From Albugo candida (taxonomy: Eukaryota; Oomycota; Peronosporomycetes; Albuginales), in NCBI GenBank assembly GCA_040437565.1, contig JBDOQK010000017.1:186001-250000 (forward strand): a stretch of 64,000 nucleotides of DNA, in the 5' to 3' direction. Both the position numbers and the translations under genes were made by a program. Below the pieces are notes generated by a model, which saw only the letters and a program-made list of their open reading frames with translations, had not been told where the DNA came from and ran no database searches. This document shows, piece by piece, positions 49,063-62,611 of this stretch; position 1 is the stretch's first letter; the number at the start of each line of letters is the position of its first letter.

Positions 49063-51089
49063 TCAAACTATAACGGGCAACCAACTCGGAAAGAGGAATG
49101 AATGCAAGATGATTGCTGGATTTGTCACAAGAATTGACGTCCTCAACGTCATCAACACTCCAGGGGAGCATATCATTGCTGATAAAAAGTTGTTTGACTC
49201 TCTCGTCATAGCATAGTTCTTTGCATGAATTTCGGATACGCATGGGCTGAGCAGATCATCATGATTCTGGCGCATCCAAACATATCTAGCGAAATATCTT
49301 TCAGGTTCGTGTGCAAGAAGAAGCATCGGTACGAAGTATCAATCATCTAATACATGCTCTCGGATTTAATGCGACGTATGCGACCATCAGAGCCGGACGA
49401 TTAAGTAAGTTTTTGCGCAAAGTAATATCGACACTAAGTGAAAGCCAAACGCGATCCATTCGTCGCACGAAATTAGACATTGTCTGATCGTATATTTTCC
49501 TACCTCCTGGATTAGCGTTCAAGATATGATCATGCATTTTGCAGACTAGTTTAGCAAAAATTTGAAGCGTTCTGCAGTGATTTCCTCGAATGCAAGTATG
49601 AAGTACTTGTAATAGTGTGGACCAGGCATTCTTGCTGTTAATACGCCTCCAAAGACTTGAACCTTTTGAATGCGTTTTCCAAATCCCTTATTGATTGAAG
49701 GTAGAAAATTCTTGACACATTCGCTGCAAGATTCGTATTTAAAGCTCGTGTGAGAGACGAGAACGCAGGGGTTTGCGCGATATCTTTGGAAGCATCTTAT
49801 CACGGCACTTTCTTTTCTTGAAGACGAGTCAAAATAAATCACTTGCTGTGTTAGAGATAGAGTTCTTACAAGAAGAACCATATTTCTCTCACCCACTTCT
49901 TTGACCAAGCAGTGCAGAATTGATGTCGTCTCGATTGGCTTGTTCGTACGGTAAGTCAAGATATTTTGCTCTGATGGAGAAACATTTCTATATCCATGAT
50001 TTTCCTGGCTTAACTCGGGAGTTTTGGGTTCTTCATCTGGCTCAATATGTAAATTGATTCTGACATCAAGACGTGATATTAGATTCGAAAAATGAACATC
50101 TGCTTCCGTTGAAATGCGCCTTTGCATGTGATCGTGCTTCATCACCTCAATATGATACTTTGCAAGCTTTTCTGCAGCACCAACATCATTTAGTGCTTGT
50201 TCGTCTTGAGGGAACCAGCGATCCAGATTGTAACAAGCAGTAGAAGATAGTGACTTCAGGTCGGTGCAGTATCTGTGCGCGCAAGCCTTTTTCTATTTTT
50301 CTGTGGTCATATATACTCGTAAATGCAACACGAAAATGAAGCGATTTTTTATAACATTTTTGAAAATCTGTGCGCGAAGAGCAAATGTTATGCTGTGGAC
50401 GGCTAAACACCGGTCACATTGAAACTTTCTCGTTTCCGAATAGATGAAACAATTGGGGTGAAGCTTGAAGAATTTGGTTGAGGTTCTACCAAATACTTGT
50501 CCATGAGTGGTATTATATAGAAGGAGGTTGTCAGAGTATCGATCGTATTTCGCTTCAGAAGATTCTTTCTGCTTTTTAACGCGTCCTTTAAGCTACGGAG
50601 AATTGTTCTTATCTCATAGAATAAGAAAAAAGCAACCCCTCCATAAGACTTCAACTTAAAGAGCTCTCTCTCCGAATGGCGTGCCCCGTCCGGTATGACA
50701 TAGCCCATATGCATTAGAAAGAGAGAGAGGGAATACTCTAGTACAGAGTTTTGCGATAAAATTGATGAGTTTGGGGGGAACTTATTGAGTTCAGTTTGCA
50801 GCGGACAAAAATTCCCGCCGTTGTTGCATAGCAAAAGGAATAGGTCGATAATTTCGTTGCGACCTTTGATCAGATAAACATGTGTATCTTTGTTGCTAGC
50901 AATCAGACTTTTTTCTTCGACGCCAACTTTTTGCAGAAGACAGACATGACAAAACTCAATATGTGCTTCGGTTAGTGCCAAAAGCCCAGTATAAGACGAA
51001 AGTGATTTCAATTTTCTTTTTTCTCTCACTTTCGAGTTGACGAAGAGGAGATTCATCAGAGTCAGAAGAAACAAGCGATTAACATGCAT
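49063..51089 (-). pseudogene. CHxC-type secreted four-CxxC protein, copy C (degenerate)
   Basis: Starts with a clear signal peptide (MHVNRLFLLTLMNLLFVNS). CHVC lies at residues 47-50, then LLQKVG, the same CHxC-x5-G arrangement as copy B. Then YLIKGRNEII, a CDRC counterpart of QCEKC, SCSEC, and diverged ends NRPALMVAYVALN and YVWMRQNHDDLLS, equivalent to the FMVAFEAAN and YLWMTQTDPRIL blocks of copy A. The first 228 codons are open; the rest carries several breaks. Its sequence differs more from A and B than they do from each other. Confidence 0.7.
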
Positions 51090-52099
51090 GTTGTTTGTCC
51101 AGTTACAGTTATTATATATTCAATCAGACAACTCTAATCTCTGGTATGCACAAAAGTCTGTTGCAAGAAGAGTTTGTACATACTGTAGCCGTGATCGACG
51201 ATTTATTGATTTTTCTCTGGTAAACATTGAAGTAACATTTAATTATGAGATACATCCAGCATGATTAGAAATTGAAAGTGAGGAGATACAAACACAAAGT
51301 ACAATGTGCCTCATAGATGAAATGCAATCAGATTCTAGATAAAGAATCTAGCGTCGCATACAAGCCCGAAACCGGTAAATCTGGAAGGAATACATTTTCT
51401 TCGCATCCAGGGTCTGAATCAACATATGAGTGAAAGGATTTGATGTCGTAAAGTGAGTACTGATTGAAGATTAAGTTGTAAATATGTTTAATTCACTGAC
51501 CAGCCTTGTTCAGCAATCTCTTGGATCACAGATTCATTGATATGCAAACCATGTTACGAAACCATGTGAATATCTGTTTAGACTCTCTAAAATTGTTTTG
51601 AACCACGGAGAAGTTTGATCTTGCGCACAACGTTCCTCGAAAAGATTGGAAGATTAATCACATTAGCACATGAAATAGTTGTTGCTTGTTTCAACTGTTT
51701 ATAAATATCATTAAAAGCTTTCAGTAAATCTTTTATACCGCAGTAACAAGTAAATCTTGCATTCAGATAAGCTTATACTAAATGACTAATCTTTTCTAGT
51801 GCACAAAAAGACCGAATCAAAAAAAAGCATTTCATTATTAGAATAAAGAGAGGGAGAAGAAAAAGTATCAATTAGGAAGAACCGTTTCTCATACCATGTA
51901 CTGTACAGTACACTCGACCTCAACAAGTATCATTTGTTCTATGATGGGTACGTGATGTGTGTTAAGGTATCTTGAACAGACAACAATCAACATATCTAAT
52001 GTAACTAGCCGATATAAGATCTTAATACACGCACTTAACATTGTTTTGAAGATTAGGTCAGAGCAGGTTCCGAGCTATAGTAGAAGAGAATCTGCTAGA
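51090..52099. other. Intergenic between copy C and the Gypsy fossil
   Basis: No gene seen. No repeat matching the 3' end of the Gypsy fossil was found here, so a left LTR is not evident. Confidence 0.4.
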
Positions 52100-55000
52100 A
52101 GCATATAAAATATCAAAGCTAGCTGTGATATGGAGAATGTTTCAGGCGAGAATCAAATTGCCAACGCGCCACAGCTCCCCATACACCCGATATGTGAAGA
52201 GCAGACGTCGAAAGACAAGAGGGAGTTTGTGAAGATGTACCAGGATTACTACAACACGCTGCTTTAGTACGAAACATGCAGAATAAACCATTCATCATGC
52301 CGGTATCAGCTTGTGTGGAGGTAGGTACTAAAGAAGAGATCCTAAAGTTTCGGAACAAGATTAAATTGAATTTCTTTTGAAAGCAGGATAGACGGATCAC
52401 GTGGATTTGGCAAGAATTGATGCAGAAAGCTGAATTTTACTTCGACGGATGCAAGCTCGCGACTTCCGTTTCTTAAGAACTAGATATATCGGTTATTGGG
52501 CCAGCACGGTCTGCAGGAGTATGTGGAACATTCGTATCCTAAAAAGAATTGTCCAGGGGATGGTGAATGCGTTGGAGCCGCAACTTTCAGACGAAAAGTC
52601 GTGGATAAATTGGTAATGGAAGTTCACAAGAAAAGAAGAAGAATCATGTAGTCTTCTGGAAATGGTTTCAAGAATCATTGAAGAGCTGTATGGAGTGGAA
52701 ACCAGTATCAACATCAAACAGCATATCACACAGAGCTGAGGGGAAAGATGATAAGACGATCAGACTGATACAACGGGAGAATTATCAGAGAAGTAAATAT
52801 GAGATGTCTCTGAGAGATGGTTCAAACCGAAAGCACCGTTTCAGGTGTTTGAAGAGTGATATTACCGATCATTGTGCAGCAGGAGAGGCCGAAAAATTTG
52901 TAGAAAAAAAGGAGATCTGAAGCGTAAAGAAAAGTGAAAAAACAGTTGCATGAAGTAGCAATGTAGAGGTGATGATTACGGTGTATGTCATCAAAATGTC
53001 AATACTCTTTTGAATTCAGGGTAGTATTGTCGGATGACATCCATTGACCTCGTAAACGTGCTTTTGGCTGCGTAGAATCTTCCAAAAGCGGACTTGGAAC
53101 TGCCGTTGAATAAACCCACCGTGCGGAAGACTCCACTATGGGTAAACGAAGTGTGCCTTTAGCTTTTATTGAGTTCACTACAAAGGGGGGCCGCTCTTAT
53201 GGAGAAATCTGGAAGTCATGGTAAATCAAGAAGATGAATAGATCCCGTTACTCATGGATATAAGTTTGATGGATACAATGGGGTATTCGGTGGAGGCATT
53301 TACTGGGATGCGTCCGTTGATGAAGCGCGAGAACTACAGACTCCCGTTAGTAAGGCTTTGCAAGGCTTCGAGGGAAGGCTGTATGAAGACCTATATACAC
53401 CTGTCGACGAAGCAGAACGGTGTCTTTTAACCCCGGAAGTGAAGGATTCTAAGGCGCAGCAAGAAATGGTAGTACCATACTGGAGGGAAATGTGACCGAG
53501 GTTCAGGAAGCAGAAGCCACAGTGGAGCCAGTCGACCCCTAAAGAACCTTTTCATCAAACATGGGGATATATTTTGAGTGAAATTTCCTCAAATCTTCAA
53601 TTGATCTATTTCAAGTCAGTTTTCTATGACGAATCCATTCCGTTCATGGCGAAATCGATAAGTTATCCACCAATCCAAAACACTACATGTATAAACATCT
53701 CGCGGACCTGATGGAGCACGATTTGATATCTCGTAGTTCAGATTGTAGATGTGGAGGTTCCGCTCGTATTGTAGCAAAGAAGGAAATCGAACTTACACTA
53801 TGACGGTGTACCTACGAACAATAAATCAAGCGACGGTTTCGATGGTATGCCCATGCTGCATATCGAAGTGATTTGGGCAAGCTTGGAGCAATCAAGATGC
53901 TATACTTCTCTCGATTGTCTTCGCTTCAACTGGCAACCATCGTTACATCCGAATAGCCAAGATTATCTTACTCTGGTGGTATCTCATGGCTTGTTTACGG
54001 CAAATCGCATTATCATAGGGTCGACCGGTGCTTAGGCATGACAAGCTGCCGAAAAGTCATGAAGACAGTTTTGGAAAAATACGTACAGGTCTGGTTGGAT
54101 GATGTCTTGGGATACGTGGAGACTGAGAAGCAATTGCTTAATACGCTTGAGGTGGTCACGTCTGAATGGAAGTTTCCAAGCGAAGGAATAAGCCATTGAG
54201 CGAGTCGGGTACACGGCGTGCGTGACCTAGCACCTCCAGAAACCACGGTAGAATCAAAACAGGTTGTACAAGCCGCGAAGTGGATTTCAAACGACATTCC
54301 AAATTATATGACACTTGTAGAAGAGCTTCAGGACGTTCTGGAAATTGCGACACAGTCTGCAGGAAGCAGAAAGAAAAAGAGGTGTCGTAACCATATTGTT
54401 ATGGGGCCATGATGGAGTTCCAAGCAGGATGCCTGTTTACAAAAGATTCAAGTAGTTCTATCCTAATTGCTGCCCAAGTCGCATCCAAAGAATACCTTGG
54501 ATGGGCTTCTGTATACCGATGCATCTCAAAATCCTTGGGGGATACCACCACTTAAGTAGCACCGGGGAATTATCAAAACCCAGAGGATAAAAAGATCATT
54601 CCCCGCTTGCTTTCATAAGCGGTGCGTTGAAAGAATCTATGTTGAAATGGGCGACGATTTAGAAAGGAGTCTCCTATTGTGGAGAGATGCAAACGTATGG
54701 GATACTTCCAACGACAAAAAGAATTCCATTTATTCACAAAATGTCGAAATCTGCAGTTCATATTCGACCCAAGGAGTGTTGATATTGCGATAGCTCAATA
54801 CAGAGCGATAAACGCCAGGGTTGGTCAATGTTGCTAAAGATGTATCGCTATACGGTAGAGCAAGTGGCCGGAAGAGAAAATTTCTGAGGTGATTTGTTAT
54901 CACGTTGAAGGTGATCCACTTATCACAAAGAACGCGTGTCAGGTAGGTGCGATGCTTTATCGGCAAATAATCTGTCGCCTCTAGACCAAAGGGGTTTTGA

Positions 55001-56920
55001 ATGGACTTCATTGGAGGAGACCAAAGCAATCCAAGACAAGGCACTTGTGGGTAAGCAGCCACAACCTGCACCAAGGATGAGGTCAAGCTAGTTTGGATGG
55101 ATCCACATGAACGTGCATGGTTCCCAGAGCATTCTGTGATCTACAGCAACGGTTGTGTGTCATTACCCATGCGGTTGCAGCAGGTTATCGTGGAATTGAA
55201 ATAAACCAGGACATTCTGGTGACACATGTGGAATAGAAAAGCATGAAAGAGGACGGTTATAAGTTCTTCCGAATATGTTCACACTGTTGGGTGGATCAGG
55301 GTGAGCGCAGTCCACGTCCGCGCGGCGAAACACTACGGGCAATAAAACCGATGAGATTATACATTCTGACTACCTATCTATGCCAGAAGGTTTGGATGGT
55401 TTGCGTACCGTCCTTGTGTTAAAGGATGGCATGAGCGGGTTCTGTGAATTTTTCCCAACAACCGTTGACAACACGGAAGCACCCATCAACGCTTTAATGG
55501 ACTGGTTAAAGCGTTATGGATAATATCGTCACTTCTCTGACCTGACTTAGTGTTTGTATGCGAGGGACTAGCGAGTAGAATCATGTCAGCATAGTTTTAT
55601 CCAATCATAGAGTATATTAAAGTGTAGTTGACCAATAGAAAGATTAAGGGGTAGGCAAGTAGGGTACGCTACCCATTTTGACGTATCCGGTCGGAGGAGA
55701 TCGCCAGATATGTGTCTGTCAGTACGAATTCCAACTCACGGGCATATCATTTGCAAATTTGCGTGCTGTCCGACTTCAGATGATCTTGGGATTAGGGTTG
55801 AGGGTTGGCGGAGCGTAGAGTACGAAGAACTTATATTCATCCACGACCAAGCTTCTGTGATTGATCATTGTATCAGAAATCCAACAACTGTCCTGCCCTA
55901 CTGTTTCTCGTTTTCGCTCACAAATCGTTTTTTGCCTTTTTCTCGGCAACGTGGCTGTTTCAGAGCCCCTCTTCACACATGAGACAACAAAAAGAAGGAA
56001 AAAGCTCAGATGTTGCCCTTTGCTCACAAAATCTTATCCTTGCGGGTGGAACATTTTGATTCATGAATGGTACAATGTACCAGATGTGTACCTATCGAAC
56101 GATACGTCGGAGGGTCGGACTTTTCATGGTATGGTTGTGGGTATCCGCTCACTATAAGCGAGTAACAGCAACCGATTGGACACTTGTCGGATTTTTTGTC
56201 GCTGTGTCAGTCGCTTATAAACCGCTCACCTTCGAGTTCACTTGGTGGTGTTATCCCACTGTCGGCGTCTACTACGCTCCCACAAAAAGATCCTATCAGC
56301 ATCATCTTTCAGCGAGATGGGCTGAAAGAGATGTCGTGTTCTACAGAGCATGCTATCAATGAATGACAGCAAAAACACATTCAAGGACTCCAGAAAATAC
56401 TTGCCGCTATGCACAAGCAAGTTTCCGATGCGGCAAAATAACTTATCATGGTACTCAACGGACTTGTAAATCTGTGTTTATTCTGCGTTAAAGGAATAGA
56501 TGTATAAAATCGTATCGAGAAAATATTGAAGCTATGTTGATATGGATCACGAAGTCGATGAAAAGCGTGCTCATATCATAAATTCTCATTGCTTGCTTTA
56601 CGTTTATCAGTGCATTTTGATAATTCATATTGATGACCAACATAGCACACTGAGAAACTATTTATAACGAAGAAAGTGGTCTTAAAAACGAAGACAACCG
56701 TAACGGGTACGATACAGAGAGGTACGACTATATTTTCCCGCGTAAAATCTTCTATATATAGCGGAGAGACTGCTAAAAACAAAAATACTAATGATGGCGG
56801 AATGTATCAATAATGGTGTAGGACGCGGGTATTTTATTCAGCGAACTTCATGTATCTGATGCCGGAAAGACTTCTATGATGCAAATCTGATGCTTTGATT
56901 GACAAGTATGGCTTTCTTTG
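52100..56920 (+). mobile_element. Ty3/Gypsy LTR-retrotransposon fossil
   Basis: In order: a gag-like part (about 52,130-52,920), a reverse transcriptase part (about 53,650-54,200, with VWLDDVLGYVE as the polymerase box), and integrase parts (about 55,100-56,430). A repeat at 56,440-56,920 follows and has a lone copy at 46.2 kb; it is probably LTR or 3' end. A possible foreign stretch interrupts the integrase near 55.6-56.1 kb. Heavily broken with many breaks, and clearly old. Confidence 0.8.
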
Positions 56921-58560
56921 TCAAACAAAAAGAAGTCCAAATAATTTTTTCCATTATTTCGCATTATGAGCTAAATCATGTTTCTACTTATGGCGAAATG
57001 ATTGTCAGGTATGCGTTACAGCAATTTACAGCTCTTTGCTTTGACAAGCTTATCTAAAACTAACATTTGGCTCATTAAATAAGACGAACCAAACAATACA
57101 CCGAATGTACTCAACAGCTCGATATAAGTAGGGTGAAAAATGCTATGCCTCCTTCACGGAAAGGAGACCATAAAACTAAAATAAGTGTGAGAAACGGCTC
57201 GAGCTTTGCGCCAAATGGTTTTAGTACCGTTTTTGCATCTTCTAACATTTTATGTCTTTTTCTTTCATTGATATCCCTTACAAGACAAATGACCTTATGT
57301 AACGTCACTGTTGAAAAAGCCTCTCATATTGAATTTGCTTCCGTCTTTATACACTGATAAGAAGCAAATCTAGAATCCGCTGCGTATAAGGCAATGTTAT
57401 TCTGAACAACTGCGATAAAATAGAAAAGAGGAGGCAAAAGCATTCTGTTCCGCAATAGAGGATTCGAACAAAAAAATCAAGTTACTGTTTTGCTATATTT
57501 GGGTTACAATCAGACCAACTACATTGATATTATCACAGTATTCATACATCCAATATCTCCGTTCGTGTATGGAGATGGATTCGCTGATCTTTGAATTCTA
57601 GAAACAATGGGAAAATTGGATGATTGAGGAAAGGTTACCTATGTACTGAAAAGGGTATAAAGTAAACTCGCCTATGCGAGGGGGTCTTGTATATCAAATT
57701 CCAGAGTTAAGCAATTTATGTGTTGGTTTCTTGTAGAGCAATCCGCTCGTAGAAATCTTCATCGCCTTTCTTAGGCGTCATTTATATGCATCTACCTATA
57801 CTGTACAGTAGGAGCAGCCTGATCATTAAATCTCAAATGAAAGACGAATCACGCTTGGATGTTAGAGATATTTGAGATCTGATCAACTTTTGTTTGCACT
57901 CGAGAAATGAAATTAATTTATGTTACCTTACTTCGAATATTCAGACGTTAACTTTGTTTTACAGCTTTTTGTGATCGAAGAAGACGGTATGAGACTAGTG
58001 ATGATTCGGATGCTTGTGATACCGACAGAAGCTGTACTGATGCCTTGATTTGTCGAAGTTCCTAGTCATTTTAGATTGCGACAATAATCACAAGAGCGTC
58101 AGCTGCCTCCATAAAGTTCCTCCGTAGTGAGAAAAGATAAATGAAAAATACTAAAAGACCTCAAGATTGAATGTTAGAAAAAATTTGACTAGGATGTGCA
58201 CTATATGTACGGGTGTACACATGCCTAGGGTCGTAAAGAAATATAATTGTTTAGCGTTGATATTCCTTAAGTGTATGTATCAGGATATGAGGGAGCTTTA
58301 TCATTTGCGGTGGTCTGATGGTGTCAGATTGGTTCCCGGACCCGTAGGTCCCGTGATTGTTCACCCTGAGGATTGTTAACAAGCACGTATCATTTCCACA
58401 TAAGACTGACCTTCAACGACGCAATCATCATCAGACTGTGCTAAGCCTAGGAGATCGACTATGTTGTAACCGTAGCATAGTTAAGTATCAGTATGCTGCA
58501 TGCTTAGATAAAGGCACGGAACGAGAATGTCTTTCGAGTGAATGATTCTTTTGTAATACT
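56921..58560. other. Intergenic, no recognisable gene
   Basis: AT-rich. Frames at 57133-57357 (+), 57111-57308 (-) and 58167-58379 (+) are short and without family features. Confidence 0.45.
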
Positions 58561-58699
58561 GGACCATTTTCAGTCTCCAGCGACACTTGACCAATATGTC
58601 CTTCTTCTTACTCCGTAATCATCAAATCTGTAATTTGTGAATACTACTACAAGGCAACGGTGTAATTTCCGACCCCTCTACCTTTTAACGGCCATATAC

Positions 58700-60000
58700 G
58701 CATGGAAGGCGAATACGAGCAAGAGCAAACTAGCAGCTTCTTAGAGGACAAGAGTTGCGCTAAGGAAAGTGCTATCATTTTATTTATAATCGAGTTCAAT
58801 CGAAATTGCAACCGTTCGTTATGTGCCCGGTGTCACGAGATTATTGGCGTTACAAATCATCGTGCACCCACACTGCGAGACAAATTGCTTTCAACCATGC
58901 ATTTAGAGTTGTGGCCATACTCTCCGGCAGGAAAGTAATTTTCGTGATGATTTAAAGGAAGCTAGGGAAAAAAAAAATTTCCGTCACACATATGAAGTTT
59001 GCTCAGGAACTCAAAATGTTAAAGGTTGAGTTTTTTCGGAAGTGATAATGAGTAATTAAGCGTCATTCCAGCCTAAATGGCTGCTCTCAAGATACGAGGG
59101 CACGAAGCCAAGCCTGATATCATGGATAATGAATTTATGGAGTTGAGTACCATTTTTCGTGAAGGGCTTCTAGACTTTAAGTTATACAGTGTTCGTAGGA
59201 TATCCGTGGATGGCAGATTCATGAAAGAGCAATCGATGGAATTCTCCTTGTAGCTTTCTTTCGGAATAAAAGAAAATAGAATCATTTTATCGGTGTTGGA
59301 CTTGCATCGGTGGAGAATGAAGACAACCGAATGTGTTTTTCAAGTTCCTACTCTCTCGCCTCAACGGAAGTTCGAGGCATGTGATGGCACGAAACGTCCC
59401 AGGCTTTTTACTAATATTCGATGGAGAACTTCAACAAGAAAGTCCAAGACGTTGAAGAGTTCTGTGTAGATATTGGCTCGCTTACGGACGACGGTAGATT
59501 ACAAGAAGGCGGTAGCGAATATCGCTAGTTTGGACAGCAGTGCGTCGATGTGGATTGAGGAGGTTGGGCGTCAAAATCGTCCAACAGCTTACTTACCATG
59601 TCCAAAATACAACACTTTGACATCTAATAACATGGAAGCGGTACGCAGCGCGTCAAGGGACTTCGGAGTCTTCCTGTCATCAACTGCCTAATCGGGAGCG
59701 AGCATTACGTGTCGTGCAAATATTAGCGAATTGAAAGGTGGAAGAGTACTAAGACCATGTACATCGCGCAAGGTGGATAAAGCAATGGCCTTCGGTAGGC
59801 TGGGTGAAACTGATGAATGTTCGATGTATTGCTACATCGTCGCCATCCGCTTTGGTTTGGAGAATATTACGGGGAAGTGTGCAATTTTTTATTTTAAAAA
59901 GCTGTACGATGTTCGTTTGGTTACTTCGAATATGTTGGATCAACTTGCATTTAGGTAATACTAGCACTGAGGAATTCCAAATAATAGCCAGCTTATTTTA
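58700..60000 (+). mobile_element. MuDR/MULE transposase remnant (second type)
   Basis: Broken plus-strand blocks in the right order for a MuDR transposase: an N-terminal segment with SAIILFIIEFNRNCNRS near 58,760 (like the Mutator DNA-binding domain), VRRISVDGRFMKEQ near 59,190-59,230 (the V-D-G of the DDE core), then SLDSSASMWIEEV and AYLPCPKYNTLTSNNMEAV near 59,525-59,640 (family pattern P-x-Y-x-x-L-T-S-N-x-x-E). It is unlike the FAR1-type MULE at 26-29 kb. Several stops; the ends and inverted repeats were not identified. Confidence 0.65.
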
Positions 60001-60480
60001 ACGACTCACATCGACTTTGCAGCCGCCTATTATGCGAGATTCGATGAGAAAAAAAAATACTACCACTCTTGCTAACCATAATTCTGACAAGAGATATTTG
60101 CAACGAGTCATCTAATTCGAGATAAAAAGCGCGCTCAAATAAGACTCAGATTTCATCGCAACAAGCTACTGAGAAAATGAAAAATCGCCAAACGAGAAGA
60201 TGTGGGATGTGCAACCATTTTAACCATAATCTCAGGACCCAACTGATAAAGGAAGAATGATTGTATACTTCTTTATCTTTCTACAGAAGCATACTTGACC
60301 AGAGATTTTTCATCCAAGACTGGGTCTTCCTCGTTATGATCTCAAGCATGCGTATACCCGTATGTATATTCGAAATCCTTTGTATATTTTTTGATCAATC
60401 TCACAAATAACATAATCGCCAGTGAATTACGCCCCTGATGAAGAAAAAATAAAATTGTATAGAAAAATAAATGCCAAAGT
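60001..60480. other. Intergenic upstream of CHxC-type copy D
   Basis: AT-rich, no gene recognised. It would hold the promoter of copy D if that copy were ever active. Confidence 0.4.
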
Positions 60481-62611
60481 CGGACTTTTTGGGCTTCTTC
60501 TTTTTTGAGATTTTAGCTATTATAGTGTATACAACTGATGTGGGAAATCATGGAATCGGCAACTGTTATTACTGGTCTACTGGTTTTGACGAGAAATAAC
60601 GTCATAAGATGCCGTACTTGCCTGAAACAGAGGATTGTTGTGATGCGAATCGAGCTTGTAGGAGAAGAAAAAAATACAGGTATTTATCTCATCAAAGGCC
60701 CCATCACGATTCTTGACTCATTCTTGATAGAATGCAACACCGGAGAAGTTCGCTTGTTGCAAACCGACGTCAAGAAATCTGGTTTTCATTCAGCGCCTTT
60801 ATTACAGAGGTCCGTATTGTAACATGGCATCTCTCGACTTTTAGCAAAAATGAGTGTTGCCATGATGCATGCAGCATACGACAAGATAATTGACGACAAA
60901 AGCTTTTCACGAAACCTTATCACAATTACAAAACTTTCTTTTCCGATGAATTTCAGTTAGTGGGTCTTCGACACAGAAATCAAGAAGAAAATATCAACGC
61001 GTACGAGCAAAAGCGACAATCCATATCCAGTCTTCTTCCGGATGAAATGCTATGGTTTCAGGAATATATGAAAAGACGGAAATAAAAAAAAATCATCCTG
61101 CATCCAGGAAGGTTCGACTACTTTTTTCATTTACAAATTGGCAGCTTTCATTGCGAAAAATGCTTGGCACTTCATAGCTCATCATATGCAGTTCACGCAC
61201 ACATTTTGACAAGCTCGGCATCGAGTTTGCGCACGCTATTTGTTTTTCAAACAATGTATAGCCCCAACACCTTACAAAGCAACTGCAATGGAATTTTCTG
61301 TAAAGAGATCGTATAGATTTCTGTAGCTGCTTGTGAAAATATTGACCGCATGTTTCCGAACGACAAGAGAATATTGCATGATGTCAGCATTTTTGTCAAT
61401 GAATACGGCAACAAAGCTGATCTCAAAAAAATCATACTAATCAAGTCGATTCGATTGCTCACAGCATTATCTCATCCGAACACGTTATCAGGCTGTAGTC
61501 TATCGTTTCACAACGCCCATGCAAAACTCTTCCAGAATATTACATCGAAAATGGCGCAATACTCCAACAAAAAAGTCGCGAATCTTTGAATTTGGAGGAA
61601 TTTCTAGAACAAAAAGCATGGTCTAGTGCATATTTGACCCCTTCTCCATCCAGATGCGTTGCCATTCTGCATTGAATACGTAGTAAGGTAACTAACAACA
61701 AAGGATTCTTACTGGTGGCTGATATTTCTGTGACCTAATACATGATCTCCACTTGGCAAAAACTAATGCATTTTAAGTCTACGGAAAGGAAAAGAGGTTC
61801 GAAGACAGAATTCACCCTATTAAAAAATCAGGTGGAATGCGATAATTTCCGGAATGTACACAAGATCGATCCGAGAGTGTATCCAGACTTGTCAAAAGTA
61901 GAAAAAATCGGTTTAGAAAAAGAAAGCTGTTGGTTGATGATCCCTTATGGCTCACGTCATCATAGTTCCTGCATTATGTGTCTAGAAAAGTTTTTATTCT
62001 ATCAGGTTGAGGCTCGGTCGGAGTCAACATCACGACCAGCATCTTTCTTATGGTGGAGGCGAGGCGAACTAAACAGATGGAGCTGAATAACTGACGTATT
62101 GAACAAATGGCAAGGCAAGGTGAAGTGCGGTACTATAAAACAACTTCCTAAAATGATTTGTTCGGAACACGAGCAGTATTCGAGAAAGTCATATCGAAAT
62201 GAGAAGGACATAGTCGTATTTTACCTATCGACGTCTGGTCTATGGCCCCCTACCAGAGCCACACTGTATGGTCGAGATAGCTTTGATAAACGAGTCACCA
62301 TAATGGTTGAATTAGAAGCTATAGAAAGTGAAGGTTGCGTGAGCTGCATGATGCTTCGCACGGAAGTTTTTTTCATGTAGGCTTCTACAAAAATTCGCTC
62401 TGGATATTTGTGGATGACACAAGTTCACGCTGATTTACTTGATGTGTGCATCTCAAAAAAAGCTTGCACAAATTTATGGTATAACGAGGCAGGGAAAAAG
62501 CTCGTTATACCCAAACATTTGAGACCCTGGAGTCATGATGGCCTAAAAGCATATGGTTTCACACGTTGGGTGCATAAAAAAGAAAAGCTCTATGCAGATT
62601 CGTTAAGCTGA
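60480..62611 (+). pseudogene. CHxC-type secreted four-CxxC protein, copy D (degenerate)
   Basis: The only copy on the plus strand. Family blocks in order: TGLLVLTRNNV, CRTC (in place of CHxC), YLIKGPITILDSFL, HCEKCLALHSSS, FPNDKRILHDV, HSSCIMC, CSEHEQYSRKS, LWPPTRA, GCVSCMMLRTEVFF, GYLWMTQVHADLL and PKHLRPWSHDGLK. All four CxxC pairs are recognisable. The signal peptide is unclear: hydrophobic residues lie just upstream but not in one frame. Many breaks. This is the most decayed with copy C. Confidence 0.7.

Noticed and set aside
52119-52400. 93-aa minus-strand frame
   Set aside because: It is antisense to the gag-like part of the Gypsy fossil.
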